A stretch of DNA of 37,089 bases from Epsilonproteobacteria bacterium tcs-49 (GCA_002049495.1 LLYS01000014.1:1-37089), one strand, 5' to 3'; positions 18,873 to 27,497 are shown, numbered from the stretch's first letter. The notes: generated from the letters alone by a model not told the origin. Numbers and translations: made by a program.

Positions 18873-20333
18873 CTACCCCGTTACAAACAGCAGCAGGTAA
18901 AGCCATCCAAATACAAGCAGCGGTCCCGCCAAACCGGCGATGATTCCCAGAATTAAAAAGTTTTTTGCATCAAGCAGCCTGCTTGAGTATACGATAGCGT
19001 TGGGGGGCGTGGATACGGGAAGACACATGGCAAAAGAAGCGCTCAAAGCCACGGCGATGGCGGTGTATTGGCTCTGCGTCTGCGAAAGAGTCGCGCCCAC
19101 GGCGACGGCGATGGGCAGGATGATATTGGTTGCGGCGGTATTGCTCATAAAGTTTGAAACCACGACGACAACGTAACTAAACGCCAGAATGATCCATGCC
19201 AGCCCCAGCCCCTGGGTAGGGATCATCTGCGCAAACCAGCCGTCCACCCCGTTTTTAGCCACGGCCATCCCCAGACTCAAGCCTCCGATGATCAAGATGA
19301 TCACATCCCAGCGCAAACTTCGGATATCGTCGGCATCGATAATACCAAGCATCGTAAAGATGACGATAGGCAGCAGGGAAACCACCGTCGTTGGCACATG
19401 GTGCAGCGGCCCGGTCAGCCACAACCCGATAGTAGCCGCAAAAACCGCTATCACCGCTTTTTTCTTCCAGCTGGGCATCTTGGGGATGGGGGAGTAATCC
19501 TTCGTCGAATCGTCAAAATGTTCGATGGATTTGAGGTTGCGCAGACTGATATAGCCTTGCGTCGAAGGGTAGAGTTTCAAAACAACCACGCCCAAAAGTG
19601 CCGCCGTTGCCAGCGCGGGGGGCAGCGCATACCCCATCCACCCCACAAACGAGGGGGCGTTTTCCCCGAGAATACCGACGGCGATAGCATTGGGGGGCGT
19701 GCCGATAATGGTCGCCATTCCCCCCAGGTTTGCCCCGATGACCACGGCTAAAAGCATCGTTTTTTTAAAGGGGTTGTCCTGGCGCACCATCAGCAGCATG
19801 GGACTCAATACGGTCATCATCATCGCCGCCGTTGCGGTATTGGAGACAAACATGGAAAGGGAAAACGTGATCCCCATCAACCCGATGACGATATTTCTCG
19901 GTTTGCCGCCGACAAAAAACAGTACCCGTTTTGCCAACCACAGATCCAGCTTCGTCTTCGATGCGGCCCGCGCCATGATAAACCCCGCAAGAAAAAGAAA
20001 GATCAAGGGGCTGGACCAGGGTTCGAGGTATGCTTTCCACGCTCCGTCGCTGTTTTGAAAATCAAACCCCTCCGCCCCCAGCAGCGTAATCTCCAAGGCG
20101 ATAATAAGCAAAGATACGGCAAAAGCGGGAATCGCTTCGGTCACCCAAAGCCCCGCGGCAAAAAGCAGGATAAACAGCGTATATACCCCTTGATCGCTTA
20201 ACGCATACTCGGGGATAAACGCGATCGCCAAAGCCAGACAGAGGCTTATTAAAAAACTTATAAAAACAAAACTCAGCGGAATCCTGTGTGCCGCATCGAT
20301 AAAACCCCGCAGATGGCGCCTCGTATCAAGCAT
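18873..20333 (-). CDS. DASS (SLC13) family anion:Na+ symporter
   Basis: A 486-residue polytopic protein with about 11-12 membrane spans. Both family Ser-Asn-Thr substrate/sodium motifs are present, SNTATAAMMMTVLSPML (about residue 160) and SNTAATNIILPIAV (about 395), as is the GTPPNA block after each repeat. DASS transporters carry di- and tricarboxylates, sulfate or phosphate with sodium. In a sulfur-oxidiser-like genome either sulfate or a C4-dicarboxylate is plausible; the sequence alone does not decide. The ATG follows AGGAG and lies 15 bp after the stop of the CorA-like gene. Confidence 0.88.
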   Translation of the reverse strand: MLDTRRHLRGFIDAAHRIPLSFVFISFLISLCLALAIAFIPEYALSDQGVYTLFILLFAAGLWVTEAIPAFAVSLLIIALEITLLGAEGFDFQNSDGAWKAYLEPWSSPLIFLFLAGFIMARAASKTKLDLWLAKRVLFFVGGKPRNIVIGLMGITFSLSMFVSNTATAAMMMTVLSPMLLMVRQDNPFKKTMLLAVVIGANLGGMATIIGTPPNAIAVGILGENAPSFVGWMGYALPPALATAALLGVVVLKLYPSTQGYISLRNLKSIEHFDDSTKDYSPIPKMPSWKKKAVIAVFAATIGLWLTGPLHHVPTTVVSLLPIVIFTMLGIIDADDIRSLRWDVIILIIGGLSLGMAVAKNGVDGWFAQMIPTQGLGLAWIILAFSYVVVVVSNFMSNTAATNIILPIAVAVGATLSQTQSQYTAIAVALSASFAMCLPVSTPPNAIVYSSRLLDAKNFLILGIIAGLAGPLLVFGWLYLLLFVTG

Positions 20334-20348
20334 CGTTTCTCCTGTTTA

Positions 20349-21119
20349 TCAAGTTTTGCGTTTATACAGCAGGTACAGCGTCCCCGTCGAAACCGCGGCG
20401 ATAATGCCCAAAACCGCGAAAGTACCGCCGCCGGCTTCGGTAAAGAACAGATCCGTAGTATTCATCCCGAAAAATCCCACTATAAGGTTTAGCGGTAAAA
20501 AAACCGCCGAGATGATAGTCAGGGCATAGATCGTTTTATTCATTTTGTCGTTGGAATCGGTGATATAAAAGCTATAAAGCGAATCCAGCTTCTCCAACCC
20601 CAGCTGCGAAGAGCGCTCGGCGCGCTGGAGGTGTTCGCTCAAATCTTCAAATTCGATCCGGTAGCTATCATCTTCGCCAAGCAAACGGAAGAGGAAGCGT
20701 TGAAACACCTCCAGAGTCAGTGCCAGAACCCGCGACGTGCGCAAAATATCCTTTTTTGCGGCAAACCAGCGGGGCATAAACTCTTGGAGGTTTTGCTGCT
20801 CGTACAACTCCTCCTCCAGAAGCTCCAGACGCTCATGCTGCTGCTTTGTAAGCTGCAGTGCCCGATCGATCACCCCGTCCAGGGTGCGGTAAAGCTGCTG
20901 CAGAGACAGCGGCTCGAAATCGTCACCTTCCCGGCGGTAGCGGTAAAAAGCCCCTTCCTGCCAGATAAAGCCGTAATTTTGCATCTGCAACGTCTTGTCA
21001 ACCTCCAGGGGTAAGCGCAGCAGCAACATGGAGTAGCTTTCCTGTCTGACAAAGATAGAGGGGTGCAGTTCACTACGCAGATCCTCGATATGCAGCGGAT
21101 CGATCGACTCAGGGCGCAT
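20349..21119 (-). CDS. corA: Short CorA-like magnesium/divalent cation transporter
   Basis: The 256-residue product ends with two membrane helices and the family motif Gly-Met-Asn in GFFGMNTTD (about residue 225), followed by a positively charged tail (KRKT). A long central coiled helix (about 95-190) matches the CorA funnel stalk. The N-terminal alpha/beta domain is shorter than in standard CorA (about 310-320 residues in total), so it belongs to a compact subfamily. CorA pentamers admit Mg2+ or Co2+/Ni2+ at the inner membrane. It overlaps the upstream MscS gene by 11 bp. Confidence 0.85.
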   Translation of the reverse strand: MRPESIDPLHIEDLRSELHPSIFVRQESYSMLLLRLPLEVDKTLQMQNYGFIWQEGAFYRYRREGDDFEPLSLQQLYRTLDGVIDRALQLTKQQHERLELLEEELYEQQNLQEFMPRWFAAKKDILRTSRVLALTLEVFQRFLFRLLGEDDSYRIEFEDLSEHLQRAERSSQLGLEKLDSLYSFYITDSNDKMNKTIYALTIISAVFLPLNLIVGFFGMNTTDLFFTEAGGGTFAVLGIIAAVSTGTLYLLYKRKT

Positions 21120-21600
21120 CTTCGGCTTTCTGCGTCTTGACCACCGGTTTTTGCAGCAGTAAACTGTTTGGATAGATGACCCGATCGGTTCCGTTTTCCA
21201 AAATAACGTTAAACAGGGTTATTTCGATGATGGAGCCCTCCACGCTGTTATCGCCGTCTACGATTTTGATACGGTCGCCTATACGCGCCGGAAAATTGAA
21301 AAAGATCAAAATGCTTGCGGTAACGTTGCTTAAGATGGACCACTGGGCAAACAGCGCTACCCCGACAACGGCAAAAACGGAGGAGGTAAAAAGCAGCAAC
21401 CCTTTAAAATCGACGCTATAGATCAGTGCGACGGTGACGGCGGCGGTAAAAACGATCACGATGGTAAAAAACCGCTTGATGTAAAACGCGCGCTTAAGCG
21501 GTACCTCTTTTGCCGAAGCGAACCGGTCCAAAGAGCGCAGTATCAGGGTATGGAGTATAAACGCGCCAGCCAGAACCCCCAGGGAGAGAAGAAGCGCCAT
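21109..21600 (-). CDS. Small MscS-type mechanosensitive channel protein
   Basis: The 163-residue protein has three hydrophobic segments (about residues 1-20, 42-62, 70-105), the last with the Gly/Ala-rich pore-like helix (ALFAQWSILSNVTASILIFF), followed by the beta domain GDRIKIVDGDNSVEGSIIEITLF and VIYPNSLLL. This is the MscS core without the large C-terminal vestibule domain. Such channels open on membrane tension and release solutes in hypo-osmotic shock. Its ATG abuts the TAG of pgpA and its end overlaps the corA-like gene, so the three are translationally linked. Confidence 0.83.
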   Translation of the reverse strand: MALLLSLGVLAGAFILHTLILRSLDRFASAKEVPLKRAFYIKRFFTIVIVFTAAVTVALIYSVDFKGLLLFTSSVFAVVGVALFAQWSILSNVTASILIFFNFPARIGDRIKIVDGDNSVEGSIIEITLFNVILENGTDRVIYPNSLLLQKPVVKTQKAEDAP

Positions 21601-22059
21601 CTAAAGCACCTTTGAGAGCAGGTACTCCCACACGAGCGCGCTGAGCAAGCCCCCCGCGACCCCCGCGACGACATCATCGCCCATAACGCTCAAACCTCCC
21701 CTGCCCGCACGATCGATACGGCCGATCAGCGAAGGCTTCCAAATATCGAATAAGCGGAAAAAGAGAAAGCTCATAGCGATCTGATATATATTGGACGAAG
21801 CGATAATCAGCGCCAGCCACATCCCCACCACTTCATCGATCACGATCGATTTATCGTCGTGAACGCCGGTTCTTTTTTCATACTTGTCCGTTTCACGGAC
21901 CCCGGCAAAGATAAAAAACAGGGTCAATAAAAAAAGGGTCTGGTCACCGATGTAGTACAGTATCGGCACCCCCGTGGCCAAAGCGGCCAGGGAGCCTACG
22001 GTACCGGGGGCTTTGGGGCTGAGCCCGCTGTAAAAAAAGGTCAAAAACAATCGTTGCAT
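21601..22059 (-). CDS. pgpA: Phosphatidylglycerophosphatase A
   Basis: A 152-residue membrane enzyme that dephosphorylates phosphatidylglycerophosphate in phospholipid synthesis. Typical blocks are KAPGTVGSLAAL, HDDKSIVIDEVVGMWLAL and FFRLFDIWKP, in the normal family order with four hydrophobic segments. I start it at the ATG at 22059, which has AAGG seven bases upstream and gives a normal-length N-terminus; the longer frame to 22137 adds 26 atypical residues. It is first in the minus-strand group pgpA, mscS-like, corA-like, DASS, peptidase. Confidence 0.9.
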   Translation of the reverse strand: MQRLFLTFFYSGLSPKAPGTVGSLAALATGVPILYYIGDQTLFLLTLFFIFAGVRETDKYEKRTGVHDDKSIVIDEVVGMWLALIIASSNIYQIAMSFLFFRLFDIWKPSLIGRIDRAGRGGLSVMGDDVVAGVAGGLLSALVWEYLLSKVL

Positions 22060-22106
22060 CAAGCAGCCTTTCACTATTTTTGTAATCTTAGCACAAGATC
22101 CCCTCC

Positions 22107-22139
22107 AAATGCAATAAAGCGGGGCCCCGTTTCGCATTT
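22107..22139. other. Strong hairpin between pgpA and argH
   Basis: AAATGC (22107-22112) pairs with GCATTT (22134-22139), enclosing the self-complementary CGGGGCCCCG (22120-22129) with A/T-rich internal loops. It lies between two divergent genes, so it is not placed as a terminator; it may be a protein-binding site or an upstream structural element. A -10-like GATAAAAT for argH begins near 22154. Confidence 0.45.
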
Positions 22140-22183
22140 ATCAGTTACAATTTGATAAAATCACAACTAAAAAGGCTGTACCC

Positions 22184-23575
22184 GTGTCCAAAGCAAGATC
22201 CAAACGATTCAACGTCGACAGTTCCCGACTGCTCAAAGAGCTCAACGCTTCTCTGCCCTTTGACAAAAAGCTCTACGCAGAAGATATAAAGGGCTCCATC
22301 GCCCACGCGAGAATGCTGTGTTCCCAGGAGATCCTCAGTATCGAGGAGTTAGAACGTATCGTCAACGGTTTGGCACAGGTCAAAGAGGAGATCGAGAAGG
22401 GAAAATTTACCTTTGATATCGCCGACGAGGATATCCACATGGCGGTTGAGAAGCGTTTGACCCAGATCATCGGCCCCGTGGGCGGCAAGCTGCACACCGC
22501 CAGAAGCCGCAACGACCAGGTTGCGCTGGATTTTCGCCTCTACGTACAAAAACACAACCTCCTTATCGCGGGGCTTTTAAAGGGGTTGATCCACTCCTTT
22601 GTCACCATCGCGGAGAAACACACCGCTACGATGCTGCCGGGGATGACGCACCTACAGCACGCCCAGCCCATCAGCTTCGCCTACCATATGCTCGCTTACG
22701 CCAATATGTTCCGCCGGGATTTCGAGCGCTTTATGCAAAGTTACGAACGCAACAACCTCTCCCCTTTGGGGTGTGCCGCGCTGGCGGGAACGCCGCACAA
22801 TATCGACCGGGAGTTCGTGGCCAACGAGCTGGAGTTTGCGGGTACGACGCAAAACTGCCTCGATACGGTCAGCGACCGCGATTTCGCGCTGGAGATATCG
22901 TTTAACATCGCCACGGCGATGATGCATATCTCCCGCTTGTCCGAAGAGCTTATCATCTGGTCCAGCAGCGAATTTAGCTACATCAAGCTCAGTGACAAAC
23001 ACGCCACGGGAAGCTCCATCATGCCCCAGAAAAAAAACCCCGATATCCCCGAACTGCTACGGGGCAAAACGGGCCGGGTCAACGGCAACCTCATCTCCTT
23101 GCTGACCGTACTCAAAGGCTTGACCCTGGCATACAACAAAGATATGCAAGAGGACAAGGAGGGGGTTTTTGACAGTGTTGAAACCATGGAGATGGCCCTG
23201 CGCGTTTTAAAAGAGATGATCGATGAGATGCACGTCAATAAAGACCGCATGCTTGAAGCGACCATGGTAGGCCACCTCAGCGCTACGGATCTGGCCGATT
23301 ATATGGTTCAGAAGCTGGGTATCCCTTTTCGTGAAGCTTACAACACCACCGGTGCCGCGGTCAATCTCGCAGACGAGAAGGGGATCGACGTCAGTCAGCT
23401 AAGTTTGGAGGATTTGCAAAGTATCGACGAGCGCATCGAAAGCGACGTATTGGAAAAGTTGCAGCTGCAAAACTCCATGAACGCGCGAAACAGCCAGGGA
23501 GCCACTTCGCAGACACAGACAAAGCGCCAGATCGAAACACTGCAAAAATGGCTGGAGTCGATTAACTGTGTTTAA
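22184..23575 (+). CDS. argH: Argininosuccinate lyase
   Basis: The 463-residue enzyme splits argininosuccinate into arginine and fumarate, the last step of arginine synthesis. The fumarase/aspartase superfamily signature [12 protein letters not shown] contains the mobile-loop catalytic serine (about residue 281). [17 protein letters not shown] (about 105) and the [13 protein letters not shown] region near the C-terminus are also typical. The start is GTG (AAAGG 10 bases upstream). It is divergent from pgpA and is followed after 48 bp by the first EAL-HDOD gene, which has its own TATAAT box. Confidence 0.97.
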   Translation: MSKARSKRFNVDSSRLLKELNASLPFDKKLYAEDIKGSIAHARMLCSQEILSIEELERIVNGLAQVKEEIEKGKFTFDIADEDIHMAVEKRLTQIIGPVGGKLHTARSRNDQVALDFRLYVQKHNLLIAGLLKGLIHSFVTIAEKHTATMLPGMTHLQHAQPISFAYHMLAYANMFRRDFERFMQSYERNNLSPLGCAALAGTPHNIDREFVANELEFAGTTQNCLDTVSDRDFALEISFNIATAMMHISRLSEELIIWSSSEFSYIKLSDKHATGSSIMPQKKNPDIPELLRGKTGRVNGNLISLLTVLKGLTLAYNKDMQEDKEGVFDSVETMEMALRVLKEMIDEMHVNKDRMLEATMVGHLSATDLADYMVQKLGIPFREAYNTTGAAVNLADEKGIDVSQLSLEDLQSIDERIESDVLEKLQLQNSMNARNSQGATSQTQTKRQIETLQKWLESINCV

Positions 23576-23588
23576 ACCGTAACTGTAC

Positions 23589-23594
23589 TATAAT
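23589..23594 (+). promoter_or_regulatory. -10 box of the first EAL-HDOD gene
   Basis: A perfect TATAAT lies 30 bp before the ATG at 23624, in the short gap after argH. No clear -35 is seen, as is usual in this phylum. It suggests the EAL-HDOD gene can be transcribed apart from argH. Confidence 0.5.
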
Positions 23595-23623
23595 AGTATC
23601 AGCTTAAATCCAAAGGCGGTCAC

Positions 23624-24859
23624 ATGAGCGACAGCATCTACATAGGCAGACAACCCATCTTTACCGCCAAAGGCGAGATCTATGCCTATGAGCTGCTTTT
23701 CCGCACCAAAAGCTCCTCTCAAATCATTATCGAAGATGATCTTATCAGTACGATCCGGGTGTTGATCAACGCCCTCAACACCATCGGAACGGAAAACCTG
23801 CTCGGCGGTAAACTGGGCTTTATCAATGTTGATAAGCGCCTTGTGATGAGTGATATGATAGAAATGGTTCCCCCCGACGAGTTTGTTTTGGAAATTCTGG
23901 AACATTGCGAAATAGATAAAGAGTTTCTCGATCGCATCCTTGCGCTCAAACAGAAAGGCTACCGCTTCGCCCTGGATGATTTTGATCTGAGCAAAACCAT
24001 GTTTGCGCGCTTTGAATACCTTTTTGAACACCTCGATATTATCAAAATCGATATCCCCTTTATCGAAAGCAAAGATGACCTGCTGCGCCTGGAGGAGTTT
24101 CCCAACCAGATGATGCTTGCGGAAAAGGTAGAGAGTAAAAAGGATTTTAAAACCTACTCTATGCTGGGCTTTGATCTGTTTCAAGGCTACTTTTTCGAGC
24201 GCCCTTCCACTATCGAATCGCAAAATATCGACCCTTCGAAATCAACGGTTTTACAAATCTCCTCGATGCTTTCCAACGATGAGGAGATCGGTAAAATTAT
24301 TGAAATCTTCCAGCGCGACAGTAAACTTACAATCAATCTGCTGCGCTACATCAACTCCGCGAAGTTCAGCTTCAAACATGAGATCTCCTCCATCAGCCAA
24401 GCGATCTCCATCGTGGGCTATCAGGGGTTACACAGTTGGCTGAAGATGTATCTTTATACCGAGCTCAGCGACGATCCGCTGACCAAAGCGCTCTATGAGC
24501 ACGTGGAGTTTCGCAGCTTTATCATGGAGGAGTTTTTGCGCGAACTGCACAAACCGCACTTTATCAAAAAGGTTTCCATCACCGCGGCACTTTCGCTAAT
24601 CGATGCGATCTTTAACGCTCCGCTAAAGGAGGTTTTGGGTCCCCTGGGCTTAAACCAGAAAGTTACCGACGCCATCTTTCACCACAAGGGCTACCTGGGC
24701 GCTGCTTTACTGATGGCACAAAGTTTGGAAACGTCAAACCTGCGCACCATCGACAAGATTTGTAAAAAAGTGGGGATATCCAAAGCAAAACCCCTGCAGT
24801 GGCAGGAGCAAAGTTACGCGCACCTGGCAAAGGTTTTGCAGCAAAAGAGGGAGGATTAA
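23624..24859 (+). CDS. EAL-HDOD signalling protein (first paralogue)
   Basis: The 411-residue YuxH-type protein joins an N-terminal EAL domain (about 1-200) to a C-terminal HDOD domain (about 205-400). Phosphodiesterase positions are largely kept: Glu in YELLFR (residue 23), Asn in INVD, Glu in LEILE, Asp-Asp in ALDDF, Lys in IIKID, Glu in AEKVES, Gln in FQGYFFERP. The usual Gly after DDF is replaced, altering the dimer loop, so activity on c-di-GMP is uncertain. HDOD domains take part in signalling without known catalysis. A close paralogue lies at 25313. The stop overlaps that of the convergent HIT gene by 4 bp. Confidence 0.88.
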   Translation: MSDSIYIGRQPIFTAKGEIYAYELLFRTKSSSQIIIEDDLISTIRVLINALNTIGTENLLGGKLGFINVDKRLVMSDMIEMVPPDEFVLEILEHCEIDKEFLDRILALKQKGYRFALDDFDLSKTMFARFEYLFEHLDIIKIDIPFIESKDDLLRLEEFPNQMMLAEKVESKKDFKTYSMLGFDLFQGYFFERPSTIESQNIDPSKSTVLQISSMLSNDEEIGKIIEIFQRDSKLTINLLRYINSAKFSFKHEISSISQAISIVGYQGLHSWLKMYLYTELSDDPLTKALYEHVEFRSFIMEEFLRELHKPHFIKKVSITAALSLIDAIFNAPLKEVLGPLGLNQKVTDAIFHHKGYLGAALLMAQSLETSNLRTIDKICKKVGISKAKPLQWQEQSYAHLAKVLQQKRED

Positions 24860-25212
24860 ATATTTTCCGCTTTCGGGTCGGCAACCTGCCGGTCCCATTT
24901 TAGCTGCGTTCCGCCGAGCAGGTGAAAATGCAGATGCTTCACCTCCTGCCCTCCGTCTTCGCCGTTATTGGTAATAAGGCGGTATCCGTCGGCGTCAAGT
25001 CCGAGCTTTTGCGCCACCTCCTGGATAAAAGGCGTCATCTTCGCCATCAACTCTCCCGGCGTATCCTGAAAGCAGGCCACGTGCTGTTTTGGGATCACCA
25101 AGACGTGAATCGGGGCCTGGGGATTGATATCGTGAAATGCAAAAAATTCCTCGTTTTCCGCTACTTTATTACTGGGGATCTCTCCCTCGATAATCTTACA
25201 AAATATACACAT
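24856..25212 (-). CDS. HIT family (HinT-like) nucleotide-binding protein
   Basis: A 118-residue histidine-triad protein: MCIFCKIIEGEIPSNKV at the N-terminus (Cys-x-x-Cys, probably zinc-binding with a later His), PIHVLVIPKQH in the middle, and the catalytic His-x-His-x-His in HLHFHLLGG. HinT proteins hydrolyse adenosine phosphoramidates and aminoacyl-adenylates in the cytoplasm. The ATG has AAAGGA seven bases upstream. It lies between the two EAL-HDOD paralogues on the opposite strand, an arrangement that could have arisen when the paralogue duplicated around it. Confidence 0.93.
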   Translation of the reverse strand: MCIFCKIIEGEIPSNKVAENEEFFAFHDINPQAPIHVLVIPKQHVACFQDTPGELMAKMTPFIQEVAQKLGLDADGYRLITNNGEDGGQEVKHLHFHLLGGTQLKWDRQVADPKAENI

Positions 25213-25249
25213 GCAACTATCCTTTAATATACGATTAACTTCAAACGGC

Positions 25250-25255
25250 TATAAT
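25250..25255 (+). promoter_or_regulatory. -10 box of the second EAL-HDOD gene
   Basis: TATAAT lies 57 bp before the ATG of the second EAL-HDOD gene in an A/T-rich leader, on the far side of the divergent HIT gene. It is the best candidate promoter for the EAL-HDOD plus CDF pair. Confidence 0.45.
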
Positions 25256-25312
25256 TATAACTAAACTAAAGTTCATCTCAAAAACAATTAAACCACTTCT
25301 TTAGGCAGATAT

Positions 25313-26536
25313 ATGGATGAAAAAATCTTTATCGGCAGGCAGCCGATATTTGACGCCAACGGTCAACTCTACGGTTACGAACTGCTGTTTCGTGACGGTA
25401 CGACCAATGTCACCTGCATCGTCAACAACCTCTTAGCAACCGTCCGCGTCATCATCAACGCTTTGAACAATATCGGGATCAAATCGCTGCTTGGCGGTAA
25501 ACTGGGCTTTTTGAACGTTGACCGCGAACTGCTTTTTAGCGATACTATCACCCTTTTACCGCCGAAACACTTTATCCTGGAAATTCTGGAAAGCGTCCGT
25601 ATCGATACGGCAATTATCGAGCGTATCCGGGAACTCAAAGCGCTGGGATACCGTTTTGCGGTGGATGATTTCAACCTCACCCGGGAGATGTTTGACAACT
25701 TCGCGCCGATCTTTGAAATGATGCTGCTGGTCAAGGTGGATCTGCACGATATCAATAAAGAAAACCTCAAAGCCCTCAAAAAGATCAAACAGCCCCTGCT
25801 CGCGGAAAAGGTGGAATCAAAAGAGGAGCTTGACCTGTGTAAAAAACTGGGCTTTAGCTACTTTCAGGGCTACTTTTTCGAACGCCCCTCCGTACTGGAA
25901 TCCAAAAATATCGACCCCGGAAAGATAATCATTTTAAAACTGATTAGTATGATCGGGCAAGACAGGGAGCTGCCCGAACTGATAAAGGAGTTTGAGAAAG
26001 ACAGCAAACTCACCTATAACCTGCTTAAATATATCAATTCGGCAAAACACAGCTTCCGTACAAAGATCAGCTCCCTGACGCAGGCGGTGTCGCTTCTGGG
26101 CAAAAAGGGGTTGCAATCCTGGCTGGAGATGTTTCTGTATATGGGAGCCTCCTCATACGGCAGCGACAACTACGCCGAAGCGCTGTACGAAAATACGGTG
26201 ATCCGCTCCATGGTACTGCACAGCTACCTGGAACAGAAACAAAGCCTCTCCAAAAAAACACAGATATCTCTCGTCGCGACCCTTTCTCTGATCGATGCGC
26301 TGCTGAATCTGCCCATGGACAAGTGTATAGAACACCTCAATCTCGAAGAAGCGCTCGAAAACGCGCTGCTGCACTACGAAGGAGCCCTGGGAGAGGGGTT
26401 GCTGCTGGCGAAATATCTCGAAACCGATCAAAATCACAAACTGGACCTGCTGTGCAAAAAACTCGATATCACACCTTCGACGGCACTCTCATGGTATGAG
26501 CGGTGCCTTATCGATTTAGAAAAGGAAAAACTCTAA
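25313..26536 (+). CDS. EAL-HDOD signalling protein (second paralogue)
   Basis: The 407-residue protein is clearly related to the one at 23624, sharing IGRQPIF at the start, YELLFR, LGGKLGF, LEILE, the DDF segment, LLAEKVES and the FQGYFFERPS block at the end of the EAL domain, and INSAKHSFR in the HDOD domain. The set of catalytic-type residues is the same, with Asn after DDF in place of Gly. The central helices and C-terminus diverge, suggesting an old duplication and different inputs. The CDF exporter gene follows after one base, so the two are co-transcribed. Confidence 0.88.
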   Translation: MDEKIFIGRQPIFDANGQLYGYELLFRDGTTNVTCIVNNLLATVRVIINALNNIGIKSLLGGKLGFLNVDRELLFSDTITLLPPKHFILEILESVRIDTAIIERIRELKALGYRFAVDDFNLTREMFDNFAPIFEMMLLVKVDLHDINKENLKALKKIKQPLLAEKVESKEELDLCKKLGFSYFQGYFFERPSVLESKNIDPGKIIILKLISMIGQDRELPELIKEFEKDSKLTYNLLKYINSAKHSFRTKISSLTQAVSLLGKKGLQSWLEMFLYMGASSYGSDNYAEALYENTVIRSMVLHSYLEQKQSLSKKTQISLVATLSLIDALLNLPMDKCIEHLNLEEALENALLHYEGALGEGLLLAKYLETDQNHKLDLLCKKLDITPSTALSWYERCLIDLEKEKL

Positions 26537-26537
26537 T

Positions 26538-27416
26538 ATGACTTTACAAAAAAAAGCCACCGTCGTCAGCTCCCTCGTTGCTTTCGGGCTGGCGGTTATC
26601 AAACTGATCTTCGGTCTTATCAGCGGCTCCGTTGCCGTACTGGCTTCGGCGATCGATTCTTTGCTGGATCTGGGGATTTCACTCTTTAACTACTTCGCGA
26701 TCAAAAACTCCGAAATGCCCGCGGACGATACCTTCAACTACGGCCGGGGCAAGATCGAAGCGATAGCGGGAGTGATCGAGGGGACGGTCATCACCCTCTC
26801 GGGTCTGTTTATCTTTTACCAATCCATCGACAATATCATCAAAGAAAAGGTGCTTACCGCCCTGGATCAATCCCTGATCGTGATGACTATCTCCTTTCTC
26901 GTCACCCTGGCACTGGTACTGTTTCTCAACTACGTGGCAAAAAAAACCGACAACCTCGTGATCAGATCCGACGCCCTGCACTACAAAACCGACCTCTACA
27001 GCAACGGCATTATCCTGATCTCGCTGTGCGTTATCACTTTTACGGGCTTTTTCCTCATCGACAGTATCCTGGGGATCGTGATTTCGCTTTATATTATCTA
27101 CTCAGCCTTTGGCATCATTAAAGAGGGGGTGCTCAATCTCATGGATGTGGCACTTGACGACGGCGTGGTGGAGCAGATCACCTCCATCATTGAAAACAGT
27201 AAGAACGTCACCGATTACCACAACCTGCGTACCCGCGCTTCGGGAAGCGTCAACTTCGTGGACGTGCATCTGGTCTTTAACGAACAGATGCTGCTGCGCC
27301 ACGCCCACAGTATCTCCGATGAGATCGAGCGCAAGATCAAGCGTATCGACCCGGAGAGGGAGTGGATCTTTAACATGCACCTTGATCCCCACGACGACAG
27401 TGAGGAGCAAAGCTGA
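26538..27416 (+). CDS. Cation diffusion facilitator (FieF-like) metal exporter
   Basis: A 292-residue CDF transporter with six membrane spans and a C-terminal cytoplasmic domain. The metal site residues are Asp-x3-Asp in AIDSLLDLG (helix 2) and His-x3-Asp in HYKTDLYSNG (helix 5), the DD-HD pattern of zinc/iron type FieF/YiiP. The C-terminal domain contains VNFVDVHLVFNEQM and RHAHSISDEIERKIK, the usual dimeric metal-sensing fold. It exports excess Zn2+ or Fe2+ against protons at the inner membrane. It follows the EAL-HDOD gene with a 1-bp gap. Confidence 0.92.
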   Translation: MTLQKKATVVSSLVAFGLAVIKLIFGLISGSVAVLASAIDSLLDLGISLFNYFAIKNSEMPADDTFNYGRGKIEAIAGVIEGTVITLSGLFIFYQSIDNIIKEKVLTALDQSLIVMTISFLVTLALVLFLNYVAKKTDNLVIRSDALHYKTDLYSNGIILISLCVITFTGFFLIDSILGIVISLYIIYSAFGIIKEGVLNLMDVALDDGVVEQITSIIENSKNVTDYHNLRTRASGSVNFVDVHLVFNEQMLLRHAHSISDEIERKIKRIDPEREWIFNMHLDPHDDSEEQS

Positions 27417-27437
27417 TCAAGGTTTTTACCGGCAAAC

Positions 27438-27466
27438 TTGACAAGAGTTCACTAAAGTTGTATAAT
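27438..27466 (+). promoter_or_regulatory. Consensus sigma-70 promoter of clpB
   Basis: TTGACA (27438-27443), a 17-bp spacer and TATAAT (27461-27466) form a perfect consensus. The predicted start of transcription falls inside the CIRCE element that begins at 27471, so a bound HrcA repressor would block it directly. Confidence 0.85.
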
Positions 27467-27470
27467 ATTT

Positions 27471-27497
27471 TTAGCAATCAGCAGTTATAAGTGCTAA
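27471..27497. promoter_or_regulatory. CIRCE element (HrcA operator)
   Basis: TTAGCAATC, nine bases, AAGTGCTAA matches the CIRCE consensus TTAGCACTC-N9-GAGTGCTAA with one change in each arm and the exact 9-bp spacing. CIRCE is the binding site of the HrcA heat-shock repressor. It lies 21 bp before clpB, between the -10 box and the ribosome-binding site AAAGGA. Confidence 0.88.

Noticed and set aside
23624-26536. Calling both EAL domains catalytically dead from the lack of a literal Glu-Ala-Leu
   Set aside because: On inspection the Glu-x-Leu-x-Arg motif and most other metal and catalytic positions are present in both proteins; activity is uncertain rather than lost.
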